Shown here: piece after piece, positions 1 to 9,089 of the stretch
How the letters are laid out: each line of letters opens with the position of its first letter
How positions within the stretch are numbered: position 1 is the stretch's first letter
Source of the DNA: Gammaproteobacteria bacterium
GTDB lineage: Bacteria; Pseudomonadota; Gammaproteobacteria; UBA1113
Reading direction: 5' to 3'
Assembly (NCBI GenBank): GCA_020051155.1
Contig: JAGVJK010000006.1
Location: 1-64,000 of the forward strand
DNA: 64,000 nucleotides
Program-made: the position numbers and the translations under genes
The notes under the pieces: model-generated
The model's input: only the letters and a program-made list of their open reading frames with translations
Database searches by the model: none
What the model was told of the DNA's origin: nothing

Positions 1-1
1 C

Positions 2-277
2 GGAGGTTGGCGCGGCGGCGGTTGGCGCGGCGGTGGCTGGGGCTGGGGCGGCGGTTGGAACAATGCCGGCTGGGTAGTTCCAGCAGTAGCAGCAACAGCA
101 CTGACAGCAGCAGCTATTTCGTCACAGAATCGCTACTACTACGGTGGTGGTGGTGTCTACAGTTGCCGAGCATACTTCCGTGGCTATATGTATCAAGGTA
201 CTTATAGTCCTGGTGGGCTTTGCTACATTAATGTGGGTGGCGAACTTATCGGAGTCGGTGGCTATTCACGCTACTAA
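2..277 (+). CDS. 3' end of a Gly/Trp-rich secreted-type protein (partial)
   Basis: The frame is open from base 2 to TAA at 275-277, so the start lies outside the window. The visible 91 residues begin with a low-complexity Gly/Trp/Arg stretch (GGWRGGGWRGGGWGWGGGW). An Ala/Val-rich segment follows, then a C-terminal part with YYYGGGGVYSCRAYF and SPGGLCYINVGGELIGVGG. The two cysteines and the G-x-Y/PGG-CYI-GG pattern faintly recall DM9/DUF3421-type repeats, but I do not claim membership. Gly-rich secreted or surface proteins are common in Legionellales. The function is unknown. Confidence 0.6.
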   Translation, partial: GGWRGGGWRGGGWGWGGGWNNAGWVVPAVAATALTAAAISSQNRYYYGGGGVYSCRAYFRGYMYQGTYSPGGLCYINVGGELIGVGGYSRY

Positions 278-313
278 CATGAGTTGAAATTCTTAGCATT
301 TTACTCATGATGG

Positions 314-370
314 GGAGCGTGTCTGTGAGAGTCTTCCATGTAAATGGAAGGGGTGTTACGGGCACGCTCC
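314..370. terminator. Nested stem-loop between convergent genes
   Basis: An outer stem pairs GGAGCGTG (314-321) with CACGCTCC (363-370). An inner stem pairs CTTCCAT (333-339) with ATGGAAG (344-350) around a GTAA loop. It sits between the Gly-rich gene (+) and the Rieske gene (-), so it probably ends transcription from one or both sides. No clear U-tract follows. Confidence 0.45.
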
Positions 371-379
371 TTGTTGTAT

Positions 380-703
380 CTAATCCCAACGATCATCGCG
401 AGCATAGATAATGCTTTCTTCGATTTTTGTTGGAAATGAATGAATATCCTCATAGGCAGGAGGGCATAGAACCTCTCCGGTGCGAGCACAAAAGCGAGCG
501 CCATGACGTGGGCAAACGATTTCATCACCATCAAGACACCCCTCATCAAGGCTGGCTCCATCGTGACTGCAGACATCTTCAATCACGTAGAAAAAACCTT
601 CCAAGTTGATGACTAAAACACGTTGTTCGTTTAACCAACATACTTTCCATGAACTTGGTGCTATCTCAGCACAGGTTGCAAGTCGTTCCCAGTCAGACAT
701 CAT
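380..703 (-). CDS. Rieske [2Fe-2S] ferredoxin (NirD/non-haem oxygenase ferredoxin type)
   Basis: This 107-residue soluble protein carries a Rieske cluster motif. CSHDGASL supplies the first Cys-x-His pair and CPRHGARF the second Cys-x-x-His, which is the known ligand pattern for a 2Cys/2His [2Fe-2S] centre. Its length matches small Rieske ferredoxins that pass electrons to oxygenases or reductases. It is the last gene of the SUF operon, starting 6 bases after sufT. Either it is a client that receives a cluster on the spot or it supplies electrons to assembly. The electron partner is not visible. Start is the first of two adjacent ATG codons. Confidence 0.85.
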   Translation of the reverse strand: MMSDWERLATCAEIAPSSWKVCWLNEQRVLVINLEGFFYVIEDVCSHDGASLDEGCLDGDEIVCPRHGARFCARTGEVLCPPAYEDIHSFPTKIEESIIYARDDRWD

Positions 704-709
704 GATCTC

Positions 710-1042
710 CTATTCGAAAATGCCTAATTGTAATTTAGCAGCTTCACTCATTCTTTCCGTGGACCAGGCGGGTTCCCAAACCATTTGCACTTGCGCATCC
801 ACGACACCTTCTACTTCACGCACTTTATCGGCGACCATTAAGGGAAAGGTTTGTGCGACAGGGCAGCCCGGTGCGGTTAATGTCATTTGTATCACGACTT
901 CAAAATTATCTTCAATAAAGACATCATAAATTAAACCCAAGTCATAAATATTGACGGGGATTTCTGGATCATAAATATCTTTGAGCTGCGCAATGATCGC
1001 TTCTTTTAAAGTGTCTTTATCAAGAATAGGTTGATCGCTCAT
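710..1042 (-). CDS. sufT: SUF-associated Fe-S assembly protein, MIP18/DUF59 family
   Basis: This 110-residue protein is of the DUF59 (MIP18-like) family. The typical core is visible: DPEIPVNIYDLGLIYDV early on and MTLTAPGCPVAQTFP in the middle, the Cys being the conserved family residue. SufT proteins help mature Fe-S proteins, probably as carriers or accessory factors to the SufBCD scaffold. The start overlaps the sufU stop by 4 bases, which suggests translational coupling. Family assignment is firm; its exact step is inferred from the operon. Confidence 0.9.
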   Translation of the reverse strand: MSDQPILDKDTLKEAIIAQLKDIYDPEIPVNIYDLGLIYDVFIEDNFEVVIQMTLTAPGCPVAQTFPLMVADKVREVEGVVDAQVQMVWEPAWSTERMSEAAKLQLGIFE

Positions 1043-1500
1043 AAAGATTTATCCTCCGTCGAAACCGGTTCAGACGACTCATTTAAAGCAGCATGCAAGG
1101 CATGCCACGCAAGGGTTGCACATTTAATGCGAGCAGGATAGTCGCGTACACCGCCGAGGACATTGAGTTTGCCCAACTCTTCCGTATTTGTGGGCTTGTC
1201 GGTCGCGGTAATGAAGTCATGAAATTTTTTAAAAATAGCTTCTACAAATTGAATGGTTTTTCCTGGCAGACTATCGGTCATTAAAGAAGCCGAGGCAATG
1301 GAAATGGCGCAGCCGGTGCCTTGAAAACTCGCTTCTTGTATGACGTTATCCACTACCTTGAGATAAATGGTGATCTTATCGCCGCACAGCGGATTGATGC
1401 CATCAATCTGTTGCGTCGCATCCTCCATTTTATAAAAATTTCGTGGATGACGATTATGATCGATGATTACCTCTTGATAAAGCTCTCTTAAATCGCTCAT
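1039..1500 (-). CDS. sufU: SufU/IscU-like Fe-S scaffold or sulfur acceptor
   Basis: This 153-residue protein of the NifU N-terminal/IscU family begins LRELYQEVIIDHNRHPRNF, the typical SufU opening. Three conserved cysteines are visible in NPLCGD, GTGCAIS and IKCATLAW, plus the Asp in LCGD. In the SUF system SufU accepts persulfide sulfur from SufS. No SufE is present in the operon, so SufU is likely the sulfur acceptor here. It overlaps sufS and sufT by 4 bases each. Confidence 0.93.
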   Translation of the reverse strand: MSDLRELYQEVIIDHNRHPRNFYKMEDATQQIDGINPLCGDKITIYLKVVDNVIQEASFQGTGCAISIASASLMTDSLPGKTIQFVEAIFKKFHDFITATDKPTNTEELGKLNVLGGVRDYPARIKCATLAWHALHAALNESSEPVSTEDKSL

Positions 1501-2756
1501 CGTGCAAAGACCTCCCTGACTTTATGTAATGCTTCGAAAAGCTGATCAATTTCCGCAAAGGTATTATAAAAACTAAATGACGCGCGAGCCGTTGCTGGCA
1601 CATGGAAATGTTGCATCACTGGCATTGCGCAATGATGGCCGGTGCGAATCGCAATGCCTTCATTATCGAGAATAGTACCAACATCATGGGCATGAATCGA
1701 GTCTAATAAGAAAGATAAAATGCTTGCTTTGTGTTGCGCTGTGCCAATGATGCGTAATCCAGGAAAATCTGCCGCTTGTTGCTCAGCGTAATGCAGCAAT
1801 GCTTGTTCTCGTTGTGAAATGCGATCTAAACCAATAGATTGCAGATAATCAATGGCGGTACCGAAAGCAATCGCATCGGCGATAGGCATGGTGCCAGCTT
1901 CAAAACGAAAAGGAATTTCATTGAAAGTAGTTTTTTCAAAGGTGACCCATTGAATCATTTCACCACCGCCTTGGTAAGGAGGCATATCTTCCAAAATAGA
2001 TTGGCGAACATAGAGTGCGCCCACACCCGTTGGCCCATACATTTTATGACTGGATAGCGTGTAAAAATCACAATCTAGTGCTTGCACATCGACTTTCATA
2101 TGAGGTGTTGCTTGAGCACCATCTACTAACACAGGTACACCATGTTGATGAGCGATCTTAACCATGGATTGAATGGGGTTGATTGTGCCAAGGGCATTAG
2201 AGACATGCACAATCGCGACTAATTTTGTTTTGGGGGTGAAGAGTTCAGCATATTTGTCTAATAATAATTCCCCTTGGTCATTAATGGGAATAATTTTTAA
2301 TTTTGCGCCGGTTTGCTCGCAGAGCAATTGCCACGGCACAATGTTAGCATGATGCTCCATTTCTGACAGAATGATTTCATCATCTTGGCCGATGTTAGTG
2401 CGGCCATAACTGTTGGCAACTAAATTAATCGCCTCAGTGGTGCCACGCACAAAAACAATTTCTTTTGGTGATTTGGCATTTAAAAAATGTTGTATTTTAT
2501 GTCGTGCACCTTCATAGGCGGCGGTTGCTTCTTGACTGAGGGTGTGAACGCCACGATGAATGTTGGAATTATAGTGTTTGTAATAATTATCTAAGCAATC
2601 GATCACAACCTGTGGTTTTTGACTGGTAGCAGCATTATCAAAATAAACTAAAGGCTTGCCATGAATGCGTCGCTGTAAAATGGGAAAATCCCGGCGTAGC
2701 GCATCAATATCAAGTGCAGGAGCGGTGGTTGTAGCCTCTACATCAGAAACCATCAT
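1497..2756 (-). CDS. sufS: Cysteine desulfurase SufS
   Basis: A 419-residue class V PLP-dependent aminotransferase-fold enzyme that removes sulfur from L-cysteine as a persulfide. Visible motifs are YFDNAATSQKP near residue 40, the PLP lysine in SSHKMYGPTG and the catalytic Cys in IRTGHHCAMP near the C-terminus. These are diagnostic of group II (SufS-type) desulfurases. The gene overlaps sufD by 4 bases. The first 20 residues form a short extension before the usual start of homology. Confidence 0.96.
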   Translation of the reverse strand: MMVSDVEATTTAPALDIDALRRDFPILQRRIHGKPLVYFDNAATSQKPQVVIDCLDNYYKHYNSNIHRGVHTLSQEATAAYEGARHKIQHFLNAKSPKEIVFVRGTTEAINLVANSYGRTNIGQDDEIILSEMEHHANIVPWQLLCEQTGAKLKIIPINDQGELLLDKYAELFTPKTKLVAIVHVSNALGTINPIQSMVKIAHQHGVPVLVDGAQATPHMKVDVQALDCDFYTLSSHKMYGPTGVGALYVRQSILEDMPPYQGGGEMIQWVTFEKTTFNEIPFRFEAGTMPIADAIAFGTAIDYLQSIGLDRISQREQALLHYAEQQAADFPGLRIIGTAQHKASILSFLLDSIHAHDVGTILDNEGIAIRTGHHCAMPVMQHFHVPATARASFSFYNTFAEIDQLFEALHKVREVFAR

Positions 2757-4021
2757 AGTAAATCCTCCAAATAAGAACTTTGATTGAGCTCAGGTAAGGT
2801 TAATTTTTCTAACATCAGGCGCGTGTCTTGATGAGTGATAGTGCTGAGCACAGCTTTCGCAAAACCAAAAATTAAAGCTTGTTTTGCTTGTTCCTCACCA
2901 ATGCCACGAGATTGTAAATAAAATAAAGCTTCTTCATCTAATTGACCCACGGTGGCGCCGTGACTACATTTGACATCATCGGCGTAAATTTCTAATTGTG
3001 GTTTTGTGTCAATTTCTGCATGTTTGGATAGGAGCAAATTTTTATTGGTTTGTTCGGCGCTAATTTTTTGTGCATCTTGCTGTACGATTACACGACCATT
3101 AAACACAGCACGAGAGCGGTCCGTTAAAATACCTTCGTAAAACTCATTGCTGGTGGTGTGCGGTGCTAAGTGATGAATCAATGTATGATTATCGACGTGT
3201 TGCTGTTGCTTGGTGATGTAAAGCCCCGCTAATTGGCAATGGGCGCCCGGTGCTAGCAAGCGTGCAGTATTATTGGTGCGAGCTAAACGACTACCACTAT
3301 CGAACTTAAATTGTTGCAAGGTACTATTAGCTTCTAATGAGCTAATGACTTGCGATAGGTGATAGGCCTTTGGACTTTCTTGTTGTAATTTATAATGCGT
3401 GATGTTTGAATTTTCTTTGCAATGCAGATGCGTCACGGCGGTTGTAAAGTACTCAATATCAGCGGCGCCGACGTGGTGTTCTATTAATGTTGCTTGACTG
3501 CTAGGCTCTGCGATGATCCAATGCCGTACATGATTCATTACATTGGCAGACTGATTGAAATGATAAAGATGAATGGGTTCTTCTATGAGGGAATTTATTT
3601 TTATTAATAAACCATCGGTCATAAAGGCTTGGTTGAGATCGTCAATTATATCTTCAGATATTTCATGCATGACATGAGGGCTTTGTTGTAAAGAAGTTAT
3701 CTCTAGATCGTGACTGGATTTTAGAGAGGATAAATGTTCGCAAAAATAACCATCAACAAACACTAAGTTTTTTTGGTGCGCAGGTAATGAAAGTTCAGTA
3801 TTAAACTCTGTCGCTGCTTCACTTAACAACCACGTTTTTCCCGCTAACAAAGTAAGATCAGTATATTTCCAATCTTCCACTCGTTGGCTGGGCAGGCCTT
3901 TTGTCAACAGTCGATCGAAGGCTTCCGCTTGCGCATTGCGAGCCCAAGCAGAGACGCGCGGAACATTTTTTGCTTTCGCAAATTGTTGTTGATAATGTAA
4001 GTGATTTAACTCAAGCATCAT
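2753..4021 (-). CDS. sufD: SufD, component of the SufBCD scaffold
   Basis: SufD pairs with SufB on a SufC dimer to form the scaffold on which Fe-S clusters are built. I chose the ATG at 4021 (422 residues) because it makes an ATGA overlap with the sufC stop; a longer frame reaches 4048 but runs into sufC. The C-terminal part carries the SufB/SufD core with ADDVKCSHGATVGQLDEEALFYLQSRG. This includes the conserved Cys-Ser-His of SufD used in cluster assembly. Confidence 0.95.
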   Translation of the reverse strand: MMLELNHLHYQQQFAKAKNVPRVSAWARNAQAEAFDRLLTKGLPSQRVEDWKYTDLTLLAGKTWLLSEAATEFNTELSLPAHQKNLVFVDGYFCEHLSSLKSSHDLEITSLQQSPHVMHEISEDIIDDLNQAFMTDGLLIKINSLIEEPIHLYHFNQSANVMNHVRHWIIAEPSSQATLIEHHVGAADIEYFTTAVTHLHCKENSNITHYKLQQESPKAYHLSQVISSLEANSTLQQFKFDSGSRLARTNNTARLLAPGAHCQLAGLYITKQQQHVDNHTLIHHLAPHTTSNEFYEGILTDRSRAVFNGRVIVQQDAQKISAEQTNKNLLLSKHAEIDTKPQLEIYADDVKCSHGATVGQLDEEALFYLQSRGIGEEQAKQALIFGFAKAVLSTITHQDTRLMLEKLTLPELNQSSYLEDLL

Positions 4022-4782
4022 GATTGTGTGTCCACTTGTGAAATCCAACCATAACCGGTTTTTTCTAACTCTTTCGCTAAAGACCGATCGCCAGATTTAA
4101 TAATTTTGCCGTTTGCCAACACATGGACAAAATCAGGTTGAATATAATCGAGTAAACGTTGATAGTGAGTAATTAAAACAAAGGCACGATTTTCACTGCG
4201 TAAATGACTGACGCCTTCTGCTACGACTTTGAGTGCATCGATGTCTAACCCAGAATCTGTTTCATCTAAAATAGCAAGGGTAGGTTCTAAGACAAGCATT
4301 TGTAATATTTCATTACGCTTTTTCTCGCCGCCAGAGAATCCGGCATTGACGTCGCGATATAAAAACTTTTCATCCATGTCTAATCGTTTGATATTGGCTT
4401 TCACTAAGTTTAAAAATTCATAAGCATCGACTTCACTCAAGCCTTGTGCTTTGCGTTTTGCGTTATAAGCAGCTTTCAATAAATAAATATTATTGACTCC
4501 GGGAATTTCAATGGGGTATTGAAAGGCTAAGAAAATGCCTTGATGAGCGCGTTCTTCTGTGGCTAATTCTAATAAATCTTTTCCTTCATAGCGGATGCTA
4601 CCGGCCGTTACTTCATAACCACTGCGGCCGGTGAGTATATTTGAGAGTGTGCTTTTGCCAGAGCCATTCGGGCCCATGATGGCATGAACTTCGCCAAGAT
4701 TAACCTGTAAGTCAATGCCATTTAAAATAGGCTTGCCAGCCACACTTGCATGTAAATTTTCAATCGTTAATAACATGTGCAA
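4018..4782 (-). CDS. sufC: SufC, ABC-type ATPase of the SUF system
   Basis: A 254-residue cytosolic ABC ATPase that powers rearrangement of the SufBCD complex. Walker A is GPNGSGKST, the signature segment is FSGGEKKRNEI, Walker B ends in LAILDETDSGLDIDAL, and the switch His lies in VLITHYQRLL. These are typical of SufC. An alternative start two codons in (4776) is equally possible. It lies 6 bases after sufB and overlaps sufD. Confidence 0.96.
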   Translation of the reverse strand: MHMLLTIENLHASVAGKPILNGIDLQVNLGEVHAIMGPNGSGKSTLSNILTGRSGYEVTAGSIRYEGKDLLELATEERAHQGIFLAFQYPIEIPGVNNIYLLKAAYNAKRKAQGLSEVDAYEFLNLVKANIKRLDMDEKFLYRDVNAGFSGGEKKRNEILQMLVLEPTLAILDETDSGLDIDALKVVAEGVSHLRSENRAFVLITHYQRLLDYIQPDFVHVLANGKIIKSGDRSLAKELEKTGYGWISQVDTQS

Positions 4783-4788
4783 TCCTCT

Positions 4789-6237
4789 TTATCCAATACT
4801 GCCTTCTAAACTAATACCTAATAATTTCTGTGCCTCTACGGCAAACTCCATGGGGAGTTGTTTCATCACTTCCTTACAAAAGCCATTGACCACCATGGAA
4901 ATCGCATCATCCATGGCAAGACCACGTTGTTGTAAATAAAACAATTGGTCTTCGCTAATTTTGGAAGTCGTCGCTTCATGCTCTACCTGTGCGGTGGGAT
5001 TTTTTACTTCAATGTAAGGGAAGGTGTGTGCACCACAGCGATCGCCCATCAGCAAGGAATCACACTGCGTGTAGTTGCGTGCATTCTCAGCTTGCTTTGC
5101 TACTTTCACCAAACCGCGATAAGCATTCTGTGCAAATCCTGCGGCAATGCCTTTCGCCACGATGGTGCTTTTTGTATTTTTACCGAGATGAATCATTTTG
5201 GTGCCGGTGTCGGCTTGTTGATAATGATTGGTTAATGCCACAGAGTAAAATTCTCCGACGGAATCATCACCTTCTAAAATCACACTTGGATATTTCCAGG
5301 TAATAGCGGAGCCGGTTTCTACTTGTGTCCAAGAAATTTTGCTGTGATGACCGCGACAATGACCGCGCTTGGTAACGAAATTGTAAATACCACCTTTACC
5401 GTCTTTATCACCGGGATACCAATTTTGTACGGTGGAATATTTTATTTGTGCATTGTCCATTGCGATGAGCTCTACCACCGCTGCGTGTAATTGATTTTCA
5501 TCGCGCATGGGTGCGGTGCAGCCTTCGAGATAACTGACATAACTGCCAGCTTCGGCCACAATCAGTGTTCGTTCGAATTGTCCAGTAGCAACGGCGTTGA
5601 TTCGGAAGTAAGTAGAAAGTTCCATCGGGCAACGCACACCAGCGGGGATATAACAAAAAGATCCATCGCTAAATACTGCGGCATTGAGTGCAGCAAAGAA
5701 GTTATCAGTGTAAGGAACGACAGTGCCGAGGTATTGTTTAATCAGCTCTGGATATTCTTGTAAGGCATCGGAAAAGGAGCAAAAGACAATGCCCATTTCT
5801 TTTAATTTGCCTTTGAATGTTGTGGCGACGGAAACGCTATCGAAGACAGCATCTACGGCAACGCCCGATAATCGTTCTTGTTCTTTTAAAGAGATACCTA
5901 ATTTTTCATAGGTGCGTAATAATTCTGGATCCACTTCATCTAAACTGGTTGGGCCAGTGCCTTTCTTTTTAGGTGCGGAATAATAACTAATCGCTTGGTA
6001 ATCAATCGCTGGGTGATGAACGGTGGCCCAATGTGGCTCTGTTAATGTTAACCAATGATGATAGGCTTTTAAACGCCACTCTAACATAAATTCAGGTTCG
6101 TTTTTGCGTTTAGATATTTCACATATGACATTCTCATTTAAACCGCAAGGGAAAGTATCGCTTTCGATGCTGGTGACGAAACCGTGTTCGTAATCTTTTT
6201 GCAATAATGTATTTAAAGCGTCATTTTCTTTGGTCAT
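4789..6237 (-). CDS. sufB: SufB, Fe-S cluster scaffold
   Basis: This 482-residue SufB matches the usual family length. Recognisable segments include the N-terminal YEHGFVT..., [20 protein letters not shown]-like motifs, [20 protein letters not shown] and the C-terminal [19 protein letters not shown]. The Cys and nearby acidic residues of the beta-helix core are present. It is the first structural gene after the regulator, 8 bases downstream, and builds nascent clusters with SufC and SufD. Confidence 0.97.
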   Translation of the reverse strand: MTKENDALNTLLQKDYEHGFVTSIESDTFPCGLNENVICEISKRKNEPEFMLEWRLKAYHHWLTLTEPHWATVHHPAIDYQAISYYSAPKKKGTGPTSLDEVDPELLRTYEKLGISLKEQERLSGVAVDAVFDSVSVATTFKGKLKEMGIVFCSFSDALQEYPELIKQYLGTVVPYTDNFFAALNAAVFSDGSFCYIPAGVRCPMELSTYFRINAVATGQFERTLIVAEAGSYVSYLEGCTAPMRDENQLHAAVVELIAMDNAQIKYSTVQNWYPGDKDGKGGIYNFVTKRGHCRGHHSKISWTQVETGSAITWKYPSVILEGDDSVGEFYSVALTNHYQQADTGTKMIHLGKNTKSTIVAKGIAAGFAQNAYRGLVKVAKQAENARNYTQCDSLLMGDRCGAHTFPYIEVKNPTAQVEHEATTSKISEDQLFYLQQRGLAMDDAISMVVNGFCKEVMKQLPMEFAVEAQKLLGISLEGSIG

Positions 6238-6245
6238 GGCCGTAT

Positions 6246-6728
6246 TTATCCTGGTGTTACTCGGCGACTGGCACTGGGTCGCGCTAATTGTTGCTTAAAG
6301 GCTTCAAGAGAAATGGTTTGTTCCGTCGAGGGTTTGATCATTTCTGATAAACTCACTTGTTGTAACATGCGTAGGACGAGCTCGCTGATGTTGCGCCAAT
6401 TTCCTCGAATCGCGCAGTTAGATTCGATATTGCATTGACCATCGACGTGGGAGCACGTAGTTAATCCCATGTCGCCCTCAATAGCTTCGATAATTTGTGT
6501 GATAGAAATGTCGGTGGGTGAGCGTGCGAGACTGTAGCCACCATTTGCACCGCGATGAGAAATAAGTAAATTGGATTTCGCAAGTAATTTGAGAATTTTG
6601 CAAACGGTTGGCAGTGCAATGTGAGTGTGTGCGGTGATGTCTTTTGCATTTTGAATCGCATTCGGCTGTTGCGCAAGATAGGCCATCACCACCGTAGCAT
6701 AATCGGTAATGCGACTGATTCTCAACAT
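6246..6728 (-). CDS. Rrf2/IscR-like SUF operon regulator
   Basis: A 160-residue Rrf2-family transcription factor. The N-terminal winged helix ([20 protein letters not shown], then [20 protein letters not shown]) is followed by three cysteines spaced as in Isc[10 protein letters not shown] and NCAIRGNW. These would bind a [2Fe-2S] cluster. As first gene of the operon it probably senses Fe-S status and represses its own promoter. A dyad sits exactly in the promoter spacer upstream. It matches the SUF-associated Rrf2 regulator subfamily. Confidence 0.92.
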   Translation of the reverse strand: MLRISRITDYATVVMAYLAQQPNAIQNAKDITAHTHIALPTVCKILKLLAKSNLLISHRGANGGYSLARSPTDISITQIIEAIEGDMGLTTCSHVDGQCNIESNCAIRGNWRNISELVLRMLQQVSLSEMIKPSTEQTISLEAFKQQLARPSASRRVTPG

Positions 6729-7069
6729 GTCGGCCTCCTGCTAGTTTTCTAGCTGTGTTCAATTAGGACCGCGATAGTACTATTTAAAGTATAGTAAATC
6801 AAGCAATAAGCGGAGATCTTTAAAGCAATGTTGAGTGTGATGAGTCCAAGGATCTTTAGTCTCGCGATGCGTGTTGTCTGCTTTTACCGTATTTAGTTTA
6901 TTTATCGAGTTGAACTCGTTGATCTATTGCAATAAATCAGTAGAATGAGTGGCGGCATAAAGCTCGGATTGTTTTCAAGAACTAATGTTAGCAACTAAAG
7001 TTGCCGCGAGTCAGGAAGGCGTTCTGAAGCATCATTTCAAATTATTTTTTAGGATAAGGATAATCAAGT
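6729..7069. other. Divergent intergenic region between the suf operon and the porin gene
   Basis: This 341-base region holds the suf promoter and dyad (6774-6802, listed separately). It also has a small palindrome, CGAGTT/AACTCG, at 6906-6918. The porin ribosome binding site AAGGA lies about 9 bases before the ATG at 7070. No coding frame with credible features was seen. Confidence 0.6.
6774..6802 (-). promoter_or_regulatory. suf promoter with an operator-like dyad in the spacer
   Basis: On the minus strand TTGATT (6802-6797) and TACTAT (6779-6774) are separated by exactly 17 bases, a good sigma-70 promoter. An inverted repeat TACTAT-7 bp-ATAGTA (6778-6796) fills the spacer, so a bound dimer would block RNA polymerase. 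It lies about 45 bases upstream of the regulator gene. Binding by that regulator is inferred. Confidence 0.65.
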
Positions 7070-8086
7070 ATGAAAATCAAAAAATTGTGGGTTATGGGTT
7101 TGGGATTAGTTGCTTCAGCCAGCATTTTAGCGGGAGCTCCTACGCAGTTACCTGTCGATGTGGTTGCGCCGGCGGACAACGGTGGCTTTTTTGTGGGAGT
7201 AACAGGGATGTATGCCAAGCCGAGTGAAACGGGTCTTGGTGATGCTAATAATAGCTGGCAATATGCATCAGTGGATACCATTACATCGCTTAATAAGCCG
7301 ATTAAATCTTCACAGCAATGGGAAGTAGGGTTTGATGTGGGATACAATTTTCCTAACTCCTCGAATAGCCTTGAATTTAGTTATTTCCAACTGCGCAATA
7401 GTAAGCATTTTTTGAAAGGCACAGAAGGAGTTTATTCTCTGGGAAGTATATTTTTCCCAGATATTACGCTTGTTGATCCCAGCAGCATCAATTATGTGGC
7501 GAATTCTCATTTGAAATATAAATTAAATCAATACGATCTTTTTCTCGGCCATCAAATGAATGATGTGATCGGCAATTTTTCTTTAAAACCAACTTTTGGT
7601 TTACGCTTTGCTGAATTAACTCATGACTTTCCCTTTGCTGTGCCGGGTTATGTGGATAGTAAATTTAACGGTGTTGGTCCGACTTTCGGCTTAGATGGTA
7701 ATTTCGCTTTATGGCACAGCGGTTTTAATATTGTAGGTCATGTAGATGGTGCTTTGTTAGATGGTAATGTGGAAAGTAAATCTTTCATTTTTTTAAGTGG
7801 TACTAACCTCTATTACAAATCACCGGATCGGAATCGAATCGTACCGACATTGACAGCTCGTTTAGGTGCTGATTATGAATATGTCTTTGCGAACCAATCA
7901 AGTCTTACACTTGAAGTCGGTTATGAAGCTGCGGAATATTTCAATGGTATTGATCTGATCCGAGGTGACACGAATGCGTCTGATTCCCTAGGAACGGCAG
8001 TTCACACACCAAGAATTACTTCGATTGACACTAATGATTTTGCCTACCAAGGCCCTTACGCTACGTTAACTTATAGTTTAGGTTAA
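7070..8086 (+). CDS. Legionella-type pore-forming outer membrane protein
   Basis: A 338-residue protein with a clear signal peptide (MKIKKLWVMGLGLVASASILAG). The mature part opens with FFVGVTGMYAKPSETGLG and shows alternating aromatic beta-strands such as WEVGFDVGYNF, LEFSYFQL and SLTLEVGYEAAEYF. This pattern matches the Lpg1974/major outer membrane protein family of Legionellales, barrels thought to form pores. It is transcribed alone, divergently from the suf operon. No strong terminator follows, only weak hairpins before 8200. Confidence 0.82.
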   Translation: MKIKKLWVMGLGLVASASILAGAPTQLPVDVVAPADNGGFFVGVTGMYAKPSETGLGDANNSWQYASVDTITSLNKPIKSSQQWEVGFDVGYNFPNSSNSLEFSYFQLRNSKHFLKGTEGVYSLGSIFFPDITLVDPSSINYVANSHLKYKLNQYDLFLGHQMNDVIGNFSLKPTFGLRFAELTHDFPFAVPGYVDSKFNGVGPTFGLDGNFALWHSGFNIVGHVDGALLDGNVESKSFIFLSGTNLYYKSPDRNRIVPTLTARLGADYEYVFANQSSLTLEVGYEAAEYFNGIDLIRGDTNASDSLGTAVHTPRITSIDTNDFAYQGPYATLTYSLG

Positions 8087-8260
8087 TAGGCTTAATAAAT
8101 TTTAGTAAAACCGTTAAAACAATGGATCTCAACGGTGGTGTCTGGCACATTGATTTGGAAAATTGACGTATCTGGTTCTTAATAAATAAAAAAAGAACTA
8201 GCGTAGAAGCATTCTCGTGTGCCTGACATCGCCTGCCTTGGGCTCTCGACGAAGAAAACT

Positions 8261-9037
8261 TTAAAAATTATTTTTCCATTGACGAAGATGTGCAAATACA
8301 TCTACTGGAGATTTTAATGTTTGGCCAACGTGTTTTTCAACGGCAGCCATGACGTCAGGTTTAGAAGTTCGTAGAAAAGGGTTGATTTGTTTTTCTAAAC
8401 CCATTGTGGATGGAATGCTCGGTTGGTTTAGTGCACGGATTTTTTGAACGTGTTCGATGTGTTGTTTGACCGCTTGATTTTTTGGTTCGACGGTTTGTGC
8501 AAAGGCAAGGTTGCTGAGCGTATATTCATGACCACAATAAACCGCGGTGTCATCTGGTAATTGTTGTAGGCGTTGTAATGATTCCCACATTTGTTGCGCA
8601 GTACCTTCAAACAAACGTCCGCAACCGGCAGAAAATAATGTATCACCGGTGAAGACCATAGCATTGTTGTAATAGGCCATATGATCCAGAGTATGCCCTG
8701 GTATGGCGAGAGTTTTTAAAGATAATGCTAATTCTGGAATGATAACTTCTTCTTGATCCTGTAAGCGATGCGTGATACCAGTATGTTGACTATTATGAGC
8801 ACCATAAACCGGCACAGAGTATTGTTGAGATAATGCGGCAACCCCTTGAGTATGATCGGCATGATGATGTGTGATAAGTATAGCTGCTAAGGTTTTTTGA
8901 TGAAGCTTAAGATACGCTAATACCGGAGCGGCGTCCCCGGGATCTACCGCTACCACCTCAGAGTGGGAGGGGTGCTGTAATAACCAGATATAATTATCTT
9001 TAAGCGCTGGAACTGCTGCGATGAAATGTTTTGTCAT
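8261..9037 (-). CDS. gloB: Hydroxyacylglutathione hydrolase (glyoxalase II)
   Basis: This 258-residue metallo-beta-lactamase-fold enzyme hydrolyses S-lactoylglutathione to glutathione and lactate, finishing methylglyoxal detoxification. The metal motif THHHADHTQG is visible near residue 55. IPGHTLDHMAYY, VFTGDTLFSAGCGRLFEG and YCGHEYTLSN then supply the remaining metal and substrate residues. The C-terminal INPFLRT-type substrate loop is present. Its upstream region carries two palindromes and a TATAAT box. The glutathione genes gshA-gshB lie in the same window. Confidence 0.95.
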   Translation of the reverse strand: MTKHFIAAVPALKDNYIWLLQHPSHSEVVAVDPGDAAPVLAYLKLHQKTLAAILITHHHADHTQGVAALSQQYSVPVYGAHNSQHTGITHRLQDQEEVIIPELALSLKTLAIPGHTLDHMAYYNNAMVFTGDTLFSAGCGRLFEGTAQQMWESLQRLQQLPDDTAVYCGHEYTLSNLAFAQTVEPKNQAVKQHIEHVQKIRALNQPSIPSTMGLEKQINPFLRTSKPDVMAAVEKHVGQTLKSPVDVFAHLRQWKNNF

Positions 9038-9089
9038 AGAAATTGATCCTTCAATAGGGTTAGGACAATAGAATCAGAATGCCTTTTTT

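Noticed and set aside
7-207. Arg-rich ATG frame at the left edge
   Set aside because: It is out of frame with the longer open frame that ends at 277 and has ordered C-terminal sequence; the Arg/Ser runs are a by-product of the GGW repeat DNA.
301-582. Second minus-strand frame overlapping the Rieske gene
   Set aside because: It is a shadow of the Rieske frame and has no recognisable feature.
4022-4048. Longer sufD start
   Set aside because: It lies within sufC, while ATG 4021 gives the same ATGA overlap used by neighbouring junctions.
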